In this document: positions 9,791 through 20,216 of the stretch, piece after piece
Layout: each line of letters starts with the position of its first letter
Numbering within the stretch: the stretch's first letter is position 1
Origin: Phlegmacium glaucopus
Lineage: Eukaryota > Basidiomycota > Agaricomycetes > Agaricales > Cortinariaceae
DNA: 64,000 bases
Direction of reading: 5' to 3'
NCBI GenBank assembly: GCA_015039465.1
Contig: MU130133.1
Location: 172,440 to 236,439 of the forward strand
The notes under the pieces: model-generated
What the model saw: the letters and a program-made list of their open reading frames with translations, nothing else
Databases searched by the model: none
Told to the model about the DNA's origin: nothing
Program-made: the position numbers and the translations under genes

Positions 9791-12020
9791 TTGATTATGA
9801 TTTGATGACCCCAGATGAGCTCTGGGCGCTCGTCTGGGTGTCCTTATCCCTCACCATCACCTGTGGTGCGTAATCCATTGCCATTATCATGTACTCATCT
9901 TACATAGTACATCACCCACCATTTAGCACCTAGACAAGCTTGAAGAGCTCATCTAGGCATTCTATCCTACCTCCATCACCATCACCTGTAATGACCCTAG
10001 ACGAGCTTCAAGAGCTTATTTGGGTGTTGTTTCATATCCAGTGCATCATTGCCATCACTTTTAATGCCCCCCAGATGAGCTTCAAGAACTTGTCTGGGTC
10101 TCTTTTCATACCCCATCCATCACCATCACTTTAACAACACCAGACGAGCTCCAAGCGCTCGTCTGGTCATCCTTTCATAACTAGTCCATCGCTATCATCT
10201 GTTACATTCCGTCATACATTACTCTGGTCTGGCTCCGTTGGAGCTGTCTCTGGTAGTCCGTACTCCATACAGTGCCTTCCCTTATATGCCAAACTACTCT
10301 TCCTATGTTCAACTCTGAGACCTTTCCGTGTCATTCCGGTTCCTCCATCTATACTTCAAACCCGTTACCACTTCTTTGCCACTACCACTATTCTTTGTCA
10401 TCACCCTTCCCACCATCAGTCAGCATACCCGCCATGGATTATTCACCCAAGAATGCAGGACCTTTCTGGGAGCAGAACGCAGCACTTATATTTATATTCT
10501 ATATTTTGGTTGCTATTCCTTTATTTATTTAAGTACACGAAACTTGTATGTTTTTCCTCAGTTCGAATATCAACCTAGTTTCCTCCTCCTAGTCATCCTC
10601 TAAGTTCCCGCAACTTCTGGTTCCACTCCGTTCCATTCTTACTCCAAAATTAGGACACGAAGGTTTAGGGTAGCACAGCACATACACTGAGGCTATAGTC
10701 CTTTCCCGTTCCGTGGTTCCGTTCCGATCAAACTCCGTCCGATACTCTGGAATAGAGTTCTCAAACTTAACATCATCTTACTATGCCCAGACAAGCTTGC
10801 AGAGCTTGTCCAAGTCTCTTTCATACCCCATCCATCGCCATCACATTGATGACCCCAGACGAGCTCCAAGCACCTGTCTGGGCATCCTTTCATACCTACC
10901 TATCATTCTACTTTTCTTTGTTTCCTTGAGTTAGTTGTGAGGGGTGGACTTTCTATCATCATTTCTGCTGCTCAGGAGGTGCGGAATTCATTATTGTTCC
11001 TTATTTTTTTTCTTATGCTAAAGGCCAGTCTAGCTTAATATCACCCTTCAAAGTGTCATGAACAGTCTTAGTCCATTGCTATCATCTTACTAGGCCCAGA
11101 TGAGCTTGTAAAGCCTGTCTGGGTCTCTTTCATACCCCATCTATCGCCATCACATTGATGACCCAGACGAGCTCCAAACACTCGTCTGGGCATTTTTTCA
11201 TACCTACTCCATCGTTATCTTACTAGACCCAGATGAGCTTGTGAAGCTTGTCTGGGTCTCTTTCATACCCCATCCATCGCCATCACATTGATGACCCCAG
11301 ACGAACTCCAAGCGCTCGTCTGGGCATTTTTTCATACCTAGTCCATCTTTATCATCTTACTAGACCCAGATGAGCTTCACAAGCTCGTCTGGGTCTCTCT
11401 CATACCCCATCCATTGCCATCACATTGATGACCCCAGATGAGCTCCAAGCGCCCGTCTGGGCATCTTTTGTATGTAGTCCATCGCTATCATCGCAAGCTC
11501 GTCTTGGTCTCTTTCATACCCCATCCATCACCATCACAGTGATGACCCCGACGGGCTCCAAACACTTGTCTGGGCATCTTTTCATACCTAGTCCATCGCT
11601 ATCATCTTACTATGCCCAGACGAGCTTCGCAAGCTTGTCTGGGTCTCTTTTTGTACCTAGTCCATCACTATCATCTTACTATGCCCAGACGAGCTTCGCA
11701 AGCTCGTCTTGGTCTCTTTCATACCCCATCCATTGCCATCACATTGATGACCCAGACGAGCTCCAAACACTCATCTGGGCATCTTTTCATACCTAGTCCA
11801 CCACTATCATCTTACTATGCCCAGATGAGCTTTGCCAGCTCGTCTGGGTCTCTTTCATACTCCATCTATCACCATCACATTGATGACCCAGACGAGCTCC
11901 AAGCGCCCGTCTGGGCATCTTTTCATACCTAGTCCATTGTTATCATCTTATCAGACCCAGAGGAGCTTGCGAGCAAGCTCTTCTCGTTTCTCACGTTTTT
12001 GGGTGCATTTTGAAGGGGTA
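9791..12020 (+). repeat. Left hairpin-unit array (CCAGACGAGC...GCTCGTCTGG)
   Basis: Units of roughly 65-75 bp repeat from about 9805. Each holds an imperfect palindrome, CCAGACGAGCTTC-AAGCTCGTCTGG or variants, followed by a spacer such as TCTTTTCATACC-AGTCCATCGCTATCATC. Variants often swap CG for TG or CA. The array is interrupted by the solo LTR at 10200-10772 and by a unique ~195 bp block at about 10880-11075. The right array carries the same block in reverse at about 28185-28375. All open frames here are repeat artefacts. Confidence 0.85.
10200..10772 (+). mobile_element. Solo LTR, 573 bp, target duplication TCATC
   Basis: It runs from TGTTACATTCCG to AAACTTAACA and is flanked by TCATC at 10195-10199 and 10773-10777. 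It contains a TATATTTATATTC stretch and ends rich in TTCCG. The right array at about 28500 shows the unit uninterrupted, so the insertion postdates the inverted duplication of the arrays. A second copy of the family lies at 26608-27205 in the other orientation, at a different position within the repeat unit. Confidence 0.85.
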
Positions 12021-12230
12021 TAATAGGGTTGTTTATAACCGGTTATTTCATTTTCAGAATCAACTAACCACTAACTGCGGTCCGGTCTTTTTGTGGTTAG
12101 GTCCGGTCCAGTCTTGGTTATTTTCCGGTTAATTAACCGGACTTTCAAGCACTAACTACAAGTAAAGCATGAAGTGCAGCTAAGTATTAATAAAAAGGTA
12201 AGTTAATAATTGGAAGCCACATCTATATGG
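12021..12230. mobile_element. hAT-2 terminal fragment inside the array
   Basis: About 12030-12165 contains AACCGGTTATTTC, GGTCCGGTCCAGTC and ends CCGGTTAATTAACCGG-ACTTTCAAGCACTA, which matches the right terminus of the 2437-4145 hAT element. The other terminus is not visible, so it is a fragment or a solo end. The remainder is unassigned. Confidence 0.6.
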
Positions 12231-13050
12231 CGCTGATGAGCTCCCCTGGGTCTCTTTCATACCCTATCCATTGCCATCACGTTAATGACCCCAGATGAGC
12301 TCCAAGTGCTCGTCTGGGTGTCCTTTCGTACCTAGTCTATCACTATTATCTTATCAGCCCTACACAAGCTTCAAAAGCTTGTCTGGGTCTCCTTTTGTAC
12401 CTCATCCATCACCATCACCTTGACGACCCTAGACGAGCCCTTCGAGCTTGTCTGGGTGTTCTCTTCCATTGCCATCATCTCAACACCTCCGGACGAGCTT
12501 CAAGAGCTCGTCTGGGTGTTCTCTTCCATTGCTGTCATCTCAACACCTCTGGACGAGCTTCAAGAGCTCGTCTGGGTGTTCTCTTCCATTGCTGTCATCT
12601 CAACACCTCTGGACGAGCTTCAAGAGCTCGTCTGGGTGTTCTCTTCCATTGCTGTCATCTCAACACCTCTGGACGAGCTTCAAGAGCTCGTCTGGGTGTC
12701 TCCTCATACCTCGTCCATCACCATTACCTTAATGACCCCAGACAAGCACATTGAGCTCATCTGGGTTTCCTTTCATACCCCATCCATCACCATCACTTTA
12801 ACAACCCCAGATGAGCTCTAAGTGCTCATCTGAGTGTCCTTTTGCACCTAGTCCACCGCTATCATCTTAACACCCCCAGACGAGCTTTTAGAGCTCGTCT
12901 GGGTGTTGTTTTGCATCTAGTCTATTGCCATTACTTTTAAAGTCCCTCTAGACAAGCGTCAAGAGCTCATCTGTGTTTCTTTTTATACCTCAACCATTGC
13001 CATCACTTTATCAACCCCAGACAAGCTCCAAGTGCCTGTCTGGGTGTCCT
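12231..13050 (+). repeat. Left hairpin-unit array, inner part with perfect 60 bp copies
   Basis: This continues the CCAGACGAGC array. Between about 12477 and 12700 a 60 bp unit is repeated about four times with almost no difference; the lines at 12541 and 12601 are identical. This indicates recent tandem expansion. Outside that block the units are divergent. The three overlapping frames of about 100 codons across it are repeat translations and not genes. Confidence 0.85.
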
Positions 13051-13669
13051 TGCTACCGAGCTCAATGTATGAATTACTTTAGAAAACACAATCTTGATAT
13101 ATTGTACATTGTAAATACTTCATTACTGGTATATATCATCTTCATCTTCCAGAATTTCACTGCCCTTCTCAACAACAAGCTCTTGTTCCAGTACCTCCAA
13201 GTCATTCCTCAAGCCATCCAATGCATCCATTAAATCATCTGAGTCACCTTCAGGTTCCTCCAGACTACGCCCATAAGCTTCTGCATCACCTAGAGGTGCT
13301 GTCTGTGCATACAACTCAAACTCCTTCAGTTCCTCACTCCAAGACATGCCTTCTGTGAACTTTAAGGGTCTACCCTTCCGAATTGAAAACTTCAGGATCT
13401 GTAATGCTTCCATCAGTTGAGCTGAAATATGTCCTCTTCGTGGTGTCATAGTCTGCTTCCCGAGGTCTTTGCTGTGATCCACCAGATCTGATCAGATCCG
13501 GTCAGAATTTATCAGATCTGATCAGATCCGGTCAGAATTTTTTTCCAGCCCAAATGGAGGTCTTTGCTGTGATCCACCAGATCTGATCAGATCTGAGCAG
13601 ATTTGGCAGGCATTCTGAGCAGATCTGCTCAGATGGTCAGATCTGAGCAGAATGGAAACTATATACCTC

Positions 13670-13765
13670 CCTAACCTTAATAAAACCCTAACCAAACCTT
13701 AACCCAAACCTTAACCAAACCTTAACCAAACCTTAACCAAGCCTTAACCAAACCTTAACAGAAGT
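13670..13765 (+). repeat. 11 bp tandem repeat (CCAAACCTTAA)n
   Basis: Roughly eight imperfect copies of an 11 bp unit occur inside the left terminus of element A. It looks superficially telomeric but the unit is not TTAGGG. Confidence 0.75.
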
Positions 13766-14253
13766 AGCTAGTAGGTCTCTATTTTCTCAGATCCACTTGG
13801 ATCCACTCAGAATCTGAGCAGATCTGAGCAGATCTGGTGGGGGACAGAAAAGTACTGCCCAAATGGCAGTAATAGAGCCAATTTTTCTGACCAGATTCTG
13901 ATCAGATCTGATCAGATCTAATCAGATTTAATTCTGACCAATTTCCGAGCAGAATCTGACCATTTCTGAGCAGAATCCAAGCAGAATTGAGCTTAAGAAA
14001 TTAATCCCCTGACCATACTAATAATAATAAAATAATTATATAATCTGTACAATGCAGGAATTGAACCAGTAACCAAATATAACAATGTGTAAGGATTGCA
14101 ATGCCTTGCTGCTGTCACAACGCGTACAACGACGACGTACGACACCCACGACGACATACAACACCTACAACAGAACGACGACGACCGCAGCACAACAATG
14201 AGGCCGACGACTACCACATAACAACGGTAACCACCCCCCCCTTCACTGGGGGG

Positions 14254-15089
14254 NNNNNNNNNNNNNNNNNNNNNNNNNNNNNNNNNNNNNNNNNNNNNNN
14301 NNNNNNNNNNNNNNNNNNNNNNNNNNNNNNNNNNNNNNNNNNNNNNNNNNNNNNNNNNNNNNNNNNNNNNNNNNNNNNNNNNNNNNNNNNNNNNNNNNNN
14401 NNNNNNNNNNNNNNNNNNNNNNNNNNNNNNNNNNNNNNNNNNNNNNNNNNNNNNNNNNNNNNNNNNNNNNNNNNNNNNNNNNNNNNNNNNNNNNNNNNNN
14501 NNNNNNNNNNNNNNNNNNNNNNNNNNNNNNNNNNNNNNNNNNNNNNNNNNNNNNNNNNNNNNNNNNNNNNNNNNNNNNNNNNNNNNNNNNNNNNNNNNNN
14601 NNNNNNNNNNNNNNNNNNNNNNNNNNNNNNNNNNNNNNNNNNNNNNNNNNNNNNNNNNNNNNNNNNNNNNNNNNNNNNNNNNNNNNNNNNNNNNNNNNNN
14701 NNNNNNNNNNNNNNNNNNNNNNNNNNNNNNNNNNNNNNNNNNNNNNNNNNNNNNNNNNNNNNNNNNNNNNNNNNNNNNNNNNNNNNNNNNNNNNNNNNNN
14801 NNNNNNNNNNNNNNNNNNNNNNNNNNNNNNNNNNNNNNNNNNNNNNNNNNNNNNNNNNNNNNNNNNNNNNNNNNNNNNNNNNNNNNNNNNNNNNNNNNNN
14901 NNNNNNNNNNNNNNNNNNNNNNNNNNNNNNNNNNNNNNNNNNNNNNNNNNNNNNNNNNNNNNNNNNNNNNNNNNNNNNNNNNNNNNNNNNNNNNNNNNNN
15001 NNNNNNNNNNNNNNNNNNNNNNNNNNNNNNNNNNNNNNNNNNNNNNNNNNNNNNNNNNNNNNNNNNNNNNNNNNNNNNNNNNNNNNNNN
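14254..15089. other. Assembly gap (836 N)
   Basis: A run of N in the interior of element A. The sequence on both sides is GC-rich, low-complexity repeat (GGGGGG to the left; GTGGGTGGCCGGATG and a run of GTGGGGGCAAA-CGTGGGTA repeats, 15300-15430, to the right). That probably caused the gap. Open frames spanning it are meaningless. Confidence 0.98.
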
Positions 15090-15539
15090 CTGGGCACACT
15101 GCTGCTGTTTGCTGTGGGTGGCCGGATGTTGTTGTGGGTGGCCGGATGTTGCTGGTGTACGCGCATGTTGTGCTGTCTATTGTCACCACTGCCGATGGGG
15201 TGGGGGGGTGCTCCCCCCAAAAACAATTGCTGCCTGCTGCTACTGCTGCTACCTGCTGCTGCCGCTACGGAGGAGCGGCAGCAGGTAAAGCTGGTGGATG
15301 TATGTGGGCAAAATGCGGGTAGTGGGGGCAAAGCGTGGGTAGTGGGGACAGAATGTGGGTAGTGGGGGCAAACGTGGGTAGTGGGGATAAAACGTGGGTA
15401 GTGGGGGCAAAACGTGGGTAGTGGGGGGAAAGATGGTGGATGGGTAAGTAAAGTGTGGGTAAAGGTGTAAGATGGGTGAGTAAAACTGGTGAATCATAAA
15501 AGTAAAGTAAAGAGACTATAGTTGATTACATAATAAAAC

Positions 15540-16500
15540 AATAAGATTACATGATCATTGATTAGGGTGGAGTTTTACATATTGATTAGGTAAATTTAAA
15601 TTTAAATTTAATTATACAATCTTTAAAATCTTTTTTATACTCAATCATCCTTAACTGAATATTCATAACGTTAAGACTAGTCTAGACTAGTCTAGACCAG
15701 TCTTGATGAGTCTTTTCATGACCCGCTTCGCCGTGTCTTACAACAGTCTTGACGAGTCTAGACGAGTCTAGACGAGTCTTAGACTGGTCTTAATCAGTCT
15801 TGACGAGTCTTGACGAGTCTAAGACTCGTCAAGACCAGTCTAAGACTAGTCTAGACTAGTCTAGACTCATCAAGACTGGTTAAGACGAGTCTAGACTAGT
15901 CTAGACCACCCCCTGTCTTTTCATGACGAACCTAGTTGGACGTGGTAGTTTTGGTAGGACCGGTTGTCGTGTTCTATAAGACTTCAATTTGGTGGTTTAG
16001 AATCCCTTCGTCTTATAAAGAGACCTTTACCTCCACCTAGTTATGGAATCATTAGGTTTATTTCCTTGTCCATAAGACCTAAAAACCGTCCAATAAGATT
16101 AAAAGTGTTGAAGATTGAATTAGGGAACTGATTACATATAAAATCCTTGTAGTTGTAGTTATAGGAACGTAAAAGGTCGAACGTTATCTATAGTATGGGT
16201 AGGTTCGGAGTTCACACGGGACACTTGCCCAGAAGAGTAGACCCTTCGTGTCATGAAAAGACAGGGGGTGGTCTAGACTAGTCTAGACTCGCTTTAACCA
16301 GTCTAGACGAGTCTAGACGAGTCTTAGACTGGTTAAGACTGGTCAAGACGAGTCTAGACTCGTCTAAGACTCGTCTATACTAGTCTTAAACGTTATGAAG
16401 ATTCAGTTAAGGATGATTGAGTATAAAAAAGATTTAAAAGATTGTATAATTAATTTTAATCTTAATTTTACCTACTTAATGGGGAGAAAAACTCCCCCCT
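15540..16500. mobile_element. Foldback element with GACTAGTCTAGACTAGTC arrays
   Basis: The arms at about 15560-15930 and 16240-16490 are inverted copies. They share the block ACAATCTTTAAAATCTTTTTTATACTCAATCATCCTTAACTGAAT in opposite orientation (differing by a few bases), then arrays of GACTAGTCTAGAC / GACGAGTCTTAGAC motifs, then CCACCCCCTGTCTTTTCATGAC. The ~310 bp centre is unique and has no gene. It sits inside element A. Confidence 0.75.
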
Positions 16501-17035
16501 AATCAATGGTTATACACGGGTTGTTGGTCGTTGTAGGCCGGTGGGGGTCGTTATACAGGTCGTACGTGGTGGTTGTACGTGTGTACGCGTCGTGTGTTGT
16601 CGTCGTGCATGTCGTACATCGTACATGGCCTAATATAAAGTGTTAGTAGTGAAATAAATAAAAATGAAGTAAAAAAATACCCCCCCTCACCAGGGGGGGT
16701 TACCGTTGTTACGTGGCACGTCGTCATCTTGCTGTAGGCGGCGTACGTCGTCGTCGTCGTGTTGTATGTTGTTGTCGTGGTGTCGTACGTTGTTGTTGTT
16801 GCTCGCTATCGTTGTCGTACGTCGTACATGAACTATTATAAGTCGTTAGTAATGAATTAAGGTAGAATAAAATAAAAAATACCCCCCCTCACCAGGGGGG
16901 GGTTACCGTTGTTACACGGCTGTCGTCGTCGTGCTGCCGTTGTTGTTCGTTGGTGTTACTCGTTGCTGTTGCTGTATACTGTGTATTAGCATATAATGGG
17001 GGTCGATAAAACAATCGACTTACCTTTTTATAACC
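16501..17035. repeat. GTT/GTC-rich region with G-C hairpins
   Basis: Long stretches of CGTCGTCGTTGTTGT-type sequence surround two copies of the hairpin CCCCCCCTCACCAGGGGGGG (near 16680 and 16885). The same arrangement occurs in elements B1 and B2. No gene. Confidence 0.7.
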
Positions 17036-17537
17036 ACAGACGATGCATAGCATCGTCTGTGGTCGTCGTTACTGGCCGTGTGATGGTGTGAGAAACAGAG
17101 AACAAGATCAACATTGCTTGTGCAAATCACATGTGATCATGTGATCACACCCCTCGCACTGAACAAAATACACGATTTTGATGGCAACAAGGTCATTGCC
17201 ATCTAATGTAAATATATTGGTTTGTTGTACATATTACTTGGTTTGATAATTATATTATTTTTCTAGTAAAGTCAAGTGATTCATTTGCTGATCTAACTTA
17301 ATTCTGCTCGGAATCTGACCAGATTCTGCTCGGAAATGGTCAGATTCTGCTCGGAAATTGGTCAGAATTAAATCTGATCAGAATCTGGTCAGAAAAATTG
17401 GCCCTATTACTGCCATTTGGGCTTGTAAAAATTCTGATCAGATCTGGTGGATCACAGCAAAGACCTCGATCCAAGATAGGAGATGATGTATTCTCAACAC
17501 AAGAATTGCGAACCTTTGCCTATTAAATATTAGTACT

Positions 17538-17953
17538 CACAAGCTAACACCACCACACCCTACCCGTTCCTGCCATCTGCACCTACTGCTACTGACCCAG
17601 GGCTGTCCTTGTGACACCCTCCTTTCCTCTTTTTACCCTATACTCCGCTTAGCAGACCCTGTCGCCTGTCACCCCCTACTCGTCATAACATTCTGTTTCT
17701 TTTCTCTCAGGTTCTTAATAGGGGAGCATAGTCTAACATGGTGGAGGATACACCAGCTCACTTTTACTCCGCTGCCTAGTCAGTGGGGGGGTGGGCATTC
17801 TATGGCTCTTGTAGACTTAGATACGTGTTGACTTAACACACCCTTTATTTTATGCTACTCGAGTTAACTACCTGTTCGCATGTAATGTGTACCATGAGGA
17901 CTTAGCCCTCCCAGCACAATAAATGTGATTAAAATAAATAAATAAATAAATAA
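17538..17953 (+). mobile_element. SINE-like retroposon with (AAAT)n tail and 12 bp target duplication
   Basis: A body of about 400 bp starts TCACAAGCTAACACC and ends in AATAAATGTGATTAAAATAAATAAATAAATA-type tail. It is flanked by the direct repeat AAATATTAGTAC (17526-17537 and about 17953-17964). A poly-A-like tail with variable-length flanking repeats is the signature of LINE-mediated retroposition. No ORF is visible. I cannot point to a convincing tRNA-like A/B box, so it could equally be a truncated LINE or a retroposed transcript. It sits in the decayed hAT-1 gene. Confidence 0.65.
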
Positions 17954-18766
17954 ATATTAGTACCATATAATTTATAAATAAAAATAAGCATACTGCTTTC
18001 AAAAATATTTTTTTTGATGCCTCAAACCTTCTATCTGATTCATCACAATCACAATAAAAACTGAGTTTGTTTCCTGGATCAAGTGCTATATTGATGTTAA
18101 TTCAATAGTAAATATTAAATTAAATTGGATCTTACCCATAGCTAGAACATGTACATCATTAAGTCTCTCCACATACTCCTCCAGCTTCACTAGACCTGGT
18201 TCAATTATCTCTTCCCATTCTGGCACATCCTCTTTAAGTTGAGTCCAAAGATCAATGAATGACTGAAATGCTGGAATGGAATAGCATAGGGTAGGTGTGT
18301 TTTCGCCACTCAGAATCTCCTGAAATGCATGAGGAACCTAGCAGTTTAATGTTAGTATACTTCATTAACAAAAAAATAACAAATAACCTCAAGAATCTTC
18401 TGGTAATCCTTGAGTAAATCCCAATCTTCCTGAGTCAACTTGAATTTATACAAGTCTTTAAATTCATTGTCAGATGTAATATCATCAATTGCCTAGAATT
18501 TTTATCAGTAAGGCTATATGAAACATATAGAGAATTTACCTCTTTCAACAAAAGAACCTGGTTAATCATCAATAAAGTTGAAGACCACCTGGTGGGTACA
18601 TCACGAAGTAGCCGATAATCCTGCTCAAAATATTGTTGAACATATTCTGAGAATTGCTGTTGTTTGAGATTGCTGTTATGGATCTATATGTTTTCTTAAT
18701 AAAAATAAAATTTGATCATACATGAGACTTACTGCATTAACCAATGACTGAACAAGAGCAATACAG

Positions 18767-19178
18767 TGTTAGGGGACACCCGACTTTAACCCAAACCTCA
18801 ACTCTAGAATCATACACCCCACCTTTCCGACGACCTCCGACCTTCCGTCCAACTCCGCTTCCGTCACTGGTTGACTCCGGAATCCCGTAGTTCCGCTCTG
18901 ACTCCGGTCCTCCAATTCACTCCGTCTTTTATTTCTATTTTTCATATCGCACCACTTCTTATTTAATTAATTAATTATTATCGTATCATTCCTTTATTTA
19001 TTTTATATCTCGTTATGTCCATATTAGTACTTAAACACCCCCAGCCTAGCAGGGATCCCCATCCTTTCCTCTTTGGATCCCCTGCTAGGTAAGTCACTTG
19101 TAGATATCTTTTCTGAAATATTATTAACTTTGGATCCCCTGCTAGCTTGACTAAGTCGGCGTTGCAGTTGCCCTAACA
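18767..19178. mobile_element. Solo LTR, 412 bp, target duplication TACAG
   Basis: It begins TGTTAGGGG and ends CCCTAACA, flanked by TACAG at 18762-18766 and 19179-19183. It interrupts an exon of hAT-1 between the YSRD-encoding part and the downstream ALVQSLVNA part, which join in frame once it is removed. No coding sequence. Confidence 0.88.
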
Positions 19179-19315
19179 TACAGTCTCTGGAGTAAAAACC
19201 AGGTTCATAATCTTCATAATCTTCCACAGTATCATCAACATATTGAAGGTTGGTGATGGCAGCAAGCACAGCTTTGCAAGCAAGGTTGACTATGTGAGGA
19301 AAGCAGGTTTACTTT

Positions 19316-20216
19316 ACCCTCCCCCATATAATCCATAGAGGGTGGATTCCATGGAATGGGGGGTGGAATCCATGAAATAGAGATGGATTCCACCTTTATT
19401 CCATGGAATGTACATATGGATTCCATACTCATTCCATGGAATATAAGGATGGATTCCATGTTCATTCCATGGAATATAAGAATGGACTCCATACTCATCC
19501 AATCAAATTTAGGGGTGGACTCCATACCCATTCCATGGAATATACAGATGGATTTTCCATACTCATTCCATGGAATATAAGGATGGATTCCATGTTCATT
19601 CCATGGAATATAAGAATGGACTCCATACTCATCCAATCAAATTTAGGGGTGGACTCCATACCCATTCCATGGAATATACAGATGGATTCCATACTAATTC
19701 CATAGAATATAGGGCTGATTCTATAACCATTCCATGGAATATAGGGATAGACATACCTATTTCATGAAATATAGGGATGGACTCCAGACCTATTTGGAAT
19801 ATACAGATGGATTCCACACCTATTCCACACTCATTCTATATAGAATCCATACACATATAGAATAGGTGTGGAATAGGTGTGGAATCCATCTATATATTCC
19901 ATGGAATGGGTATGGAGTCTATCTGTATATTCCTTGGAATGGGTATGAAATAGGTATGGAATCCATCTGTATATTCCATGGAATGGGTATAGAATGGGTA
20001 TAGAGTCCATCCCACATATTCCATGGAATGAAGTTGGATTCCATCTGGAACATGACCATTCCATAGCCATTCCATATGGAATCCATAGTGACTATGGAAT
20101 GAGAAAATGGCTGGGGACTCAGCCAAAAGTCATTCCATATGGAATCCATGGAATGGCTGATGGACTCCATGGATTCCATATGGATTCCATGGATTATATG
20201 GGGGAGTGTAAAGACC
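19316..20216. mobile_element. TIR element built from ATTCCATGGAAT minisatellite
   Basis: Both ends read CTCCCCCATATAATCCAT inward (left from about 19318, right from about 20205 on the other strand). The interior is almost wholly a 20-35 bp unit with the palindrome ATTCCATGGAAT plus ATAAGGATGGA. The unit changes orientation near 19860, so the whole element is a large imperfect inverted repeat. It lies between exons of hAT-1. The frames of 60-130 codons here (rich in SIPWN / HSMEY repeats) are artefacts. Confidence 0.75.

Larger units (their letters stand above)
13461..17468. mobile_element. Element A: non-autonomous TIR element with CAGATCTGATCAG termini
   Basis: Both ends carry CGAGGTCTTTGCTGTGATCC in inverted orientation (13461 onward and back from 17468), followed by arrays of CAGATCTGATCAGATC / TCTGAGCAGAAT motifs (13480-13995 and 17300-17455). 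It interrupts the hATC region of hAT-1. The interior shares its core (about 16500-17295) with elements B1 and B2 and holds a separate foldback at 15540-16500. I see no matching target duplication at its edges. An assembly gap lies inside. No protein-coding gene is visible. Confidence 0.7.

Noticed and set aside
12420..12821. CRISPR-like regular array
   Set aside because: Regular 60 bp spacing and palindromes look superficially CRISPR-like, but the 'spacers' are identical too, the genome is eukaryotic and the units belong to a much larger hairpin minisatellite.
13670..13765. Telomere-like repeat (AACCTTAACC, AACCCTAACC)
   Set aside because: The period is 11 bp (CCAAACCTTAA), only one or two copies read CCCTAA, and it lies inside the terminus of element A, so it is a local tandem repeat and not an interstitial telomere.
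13993..15331. Open frames of 360-398 codons on both strands
   Set aside because: They are mostly translated N from the assembly gap.
13450..17480. Target duplication of element A
   Set aside because: The shared CGAGGTC at the two edges is inverted, so it belongs to the TIR. No direct repeat was found in the flanks.
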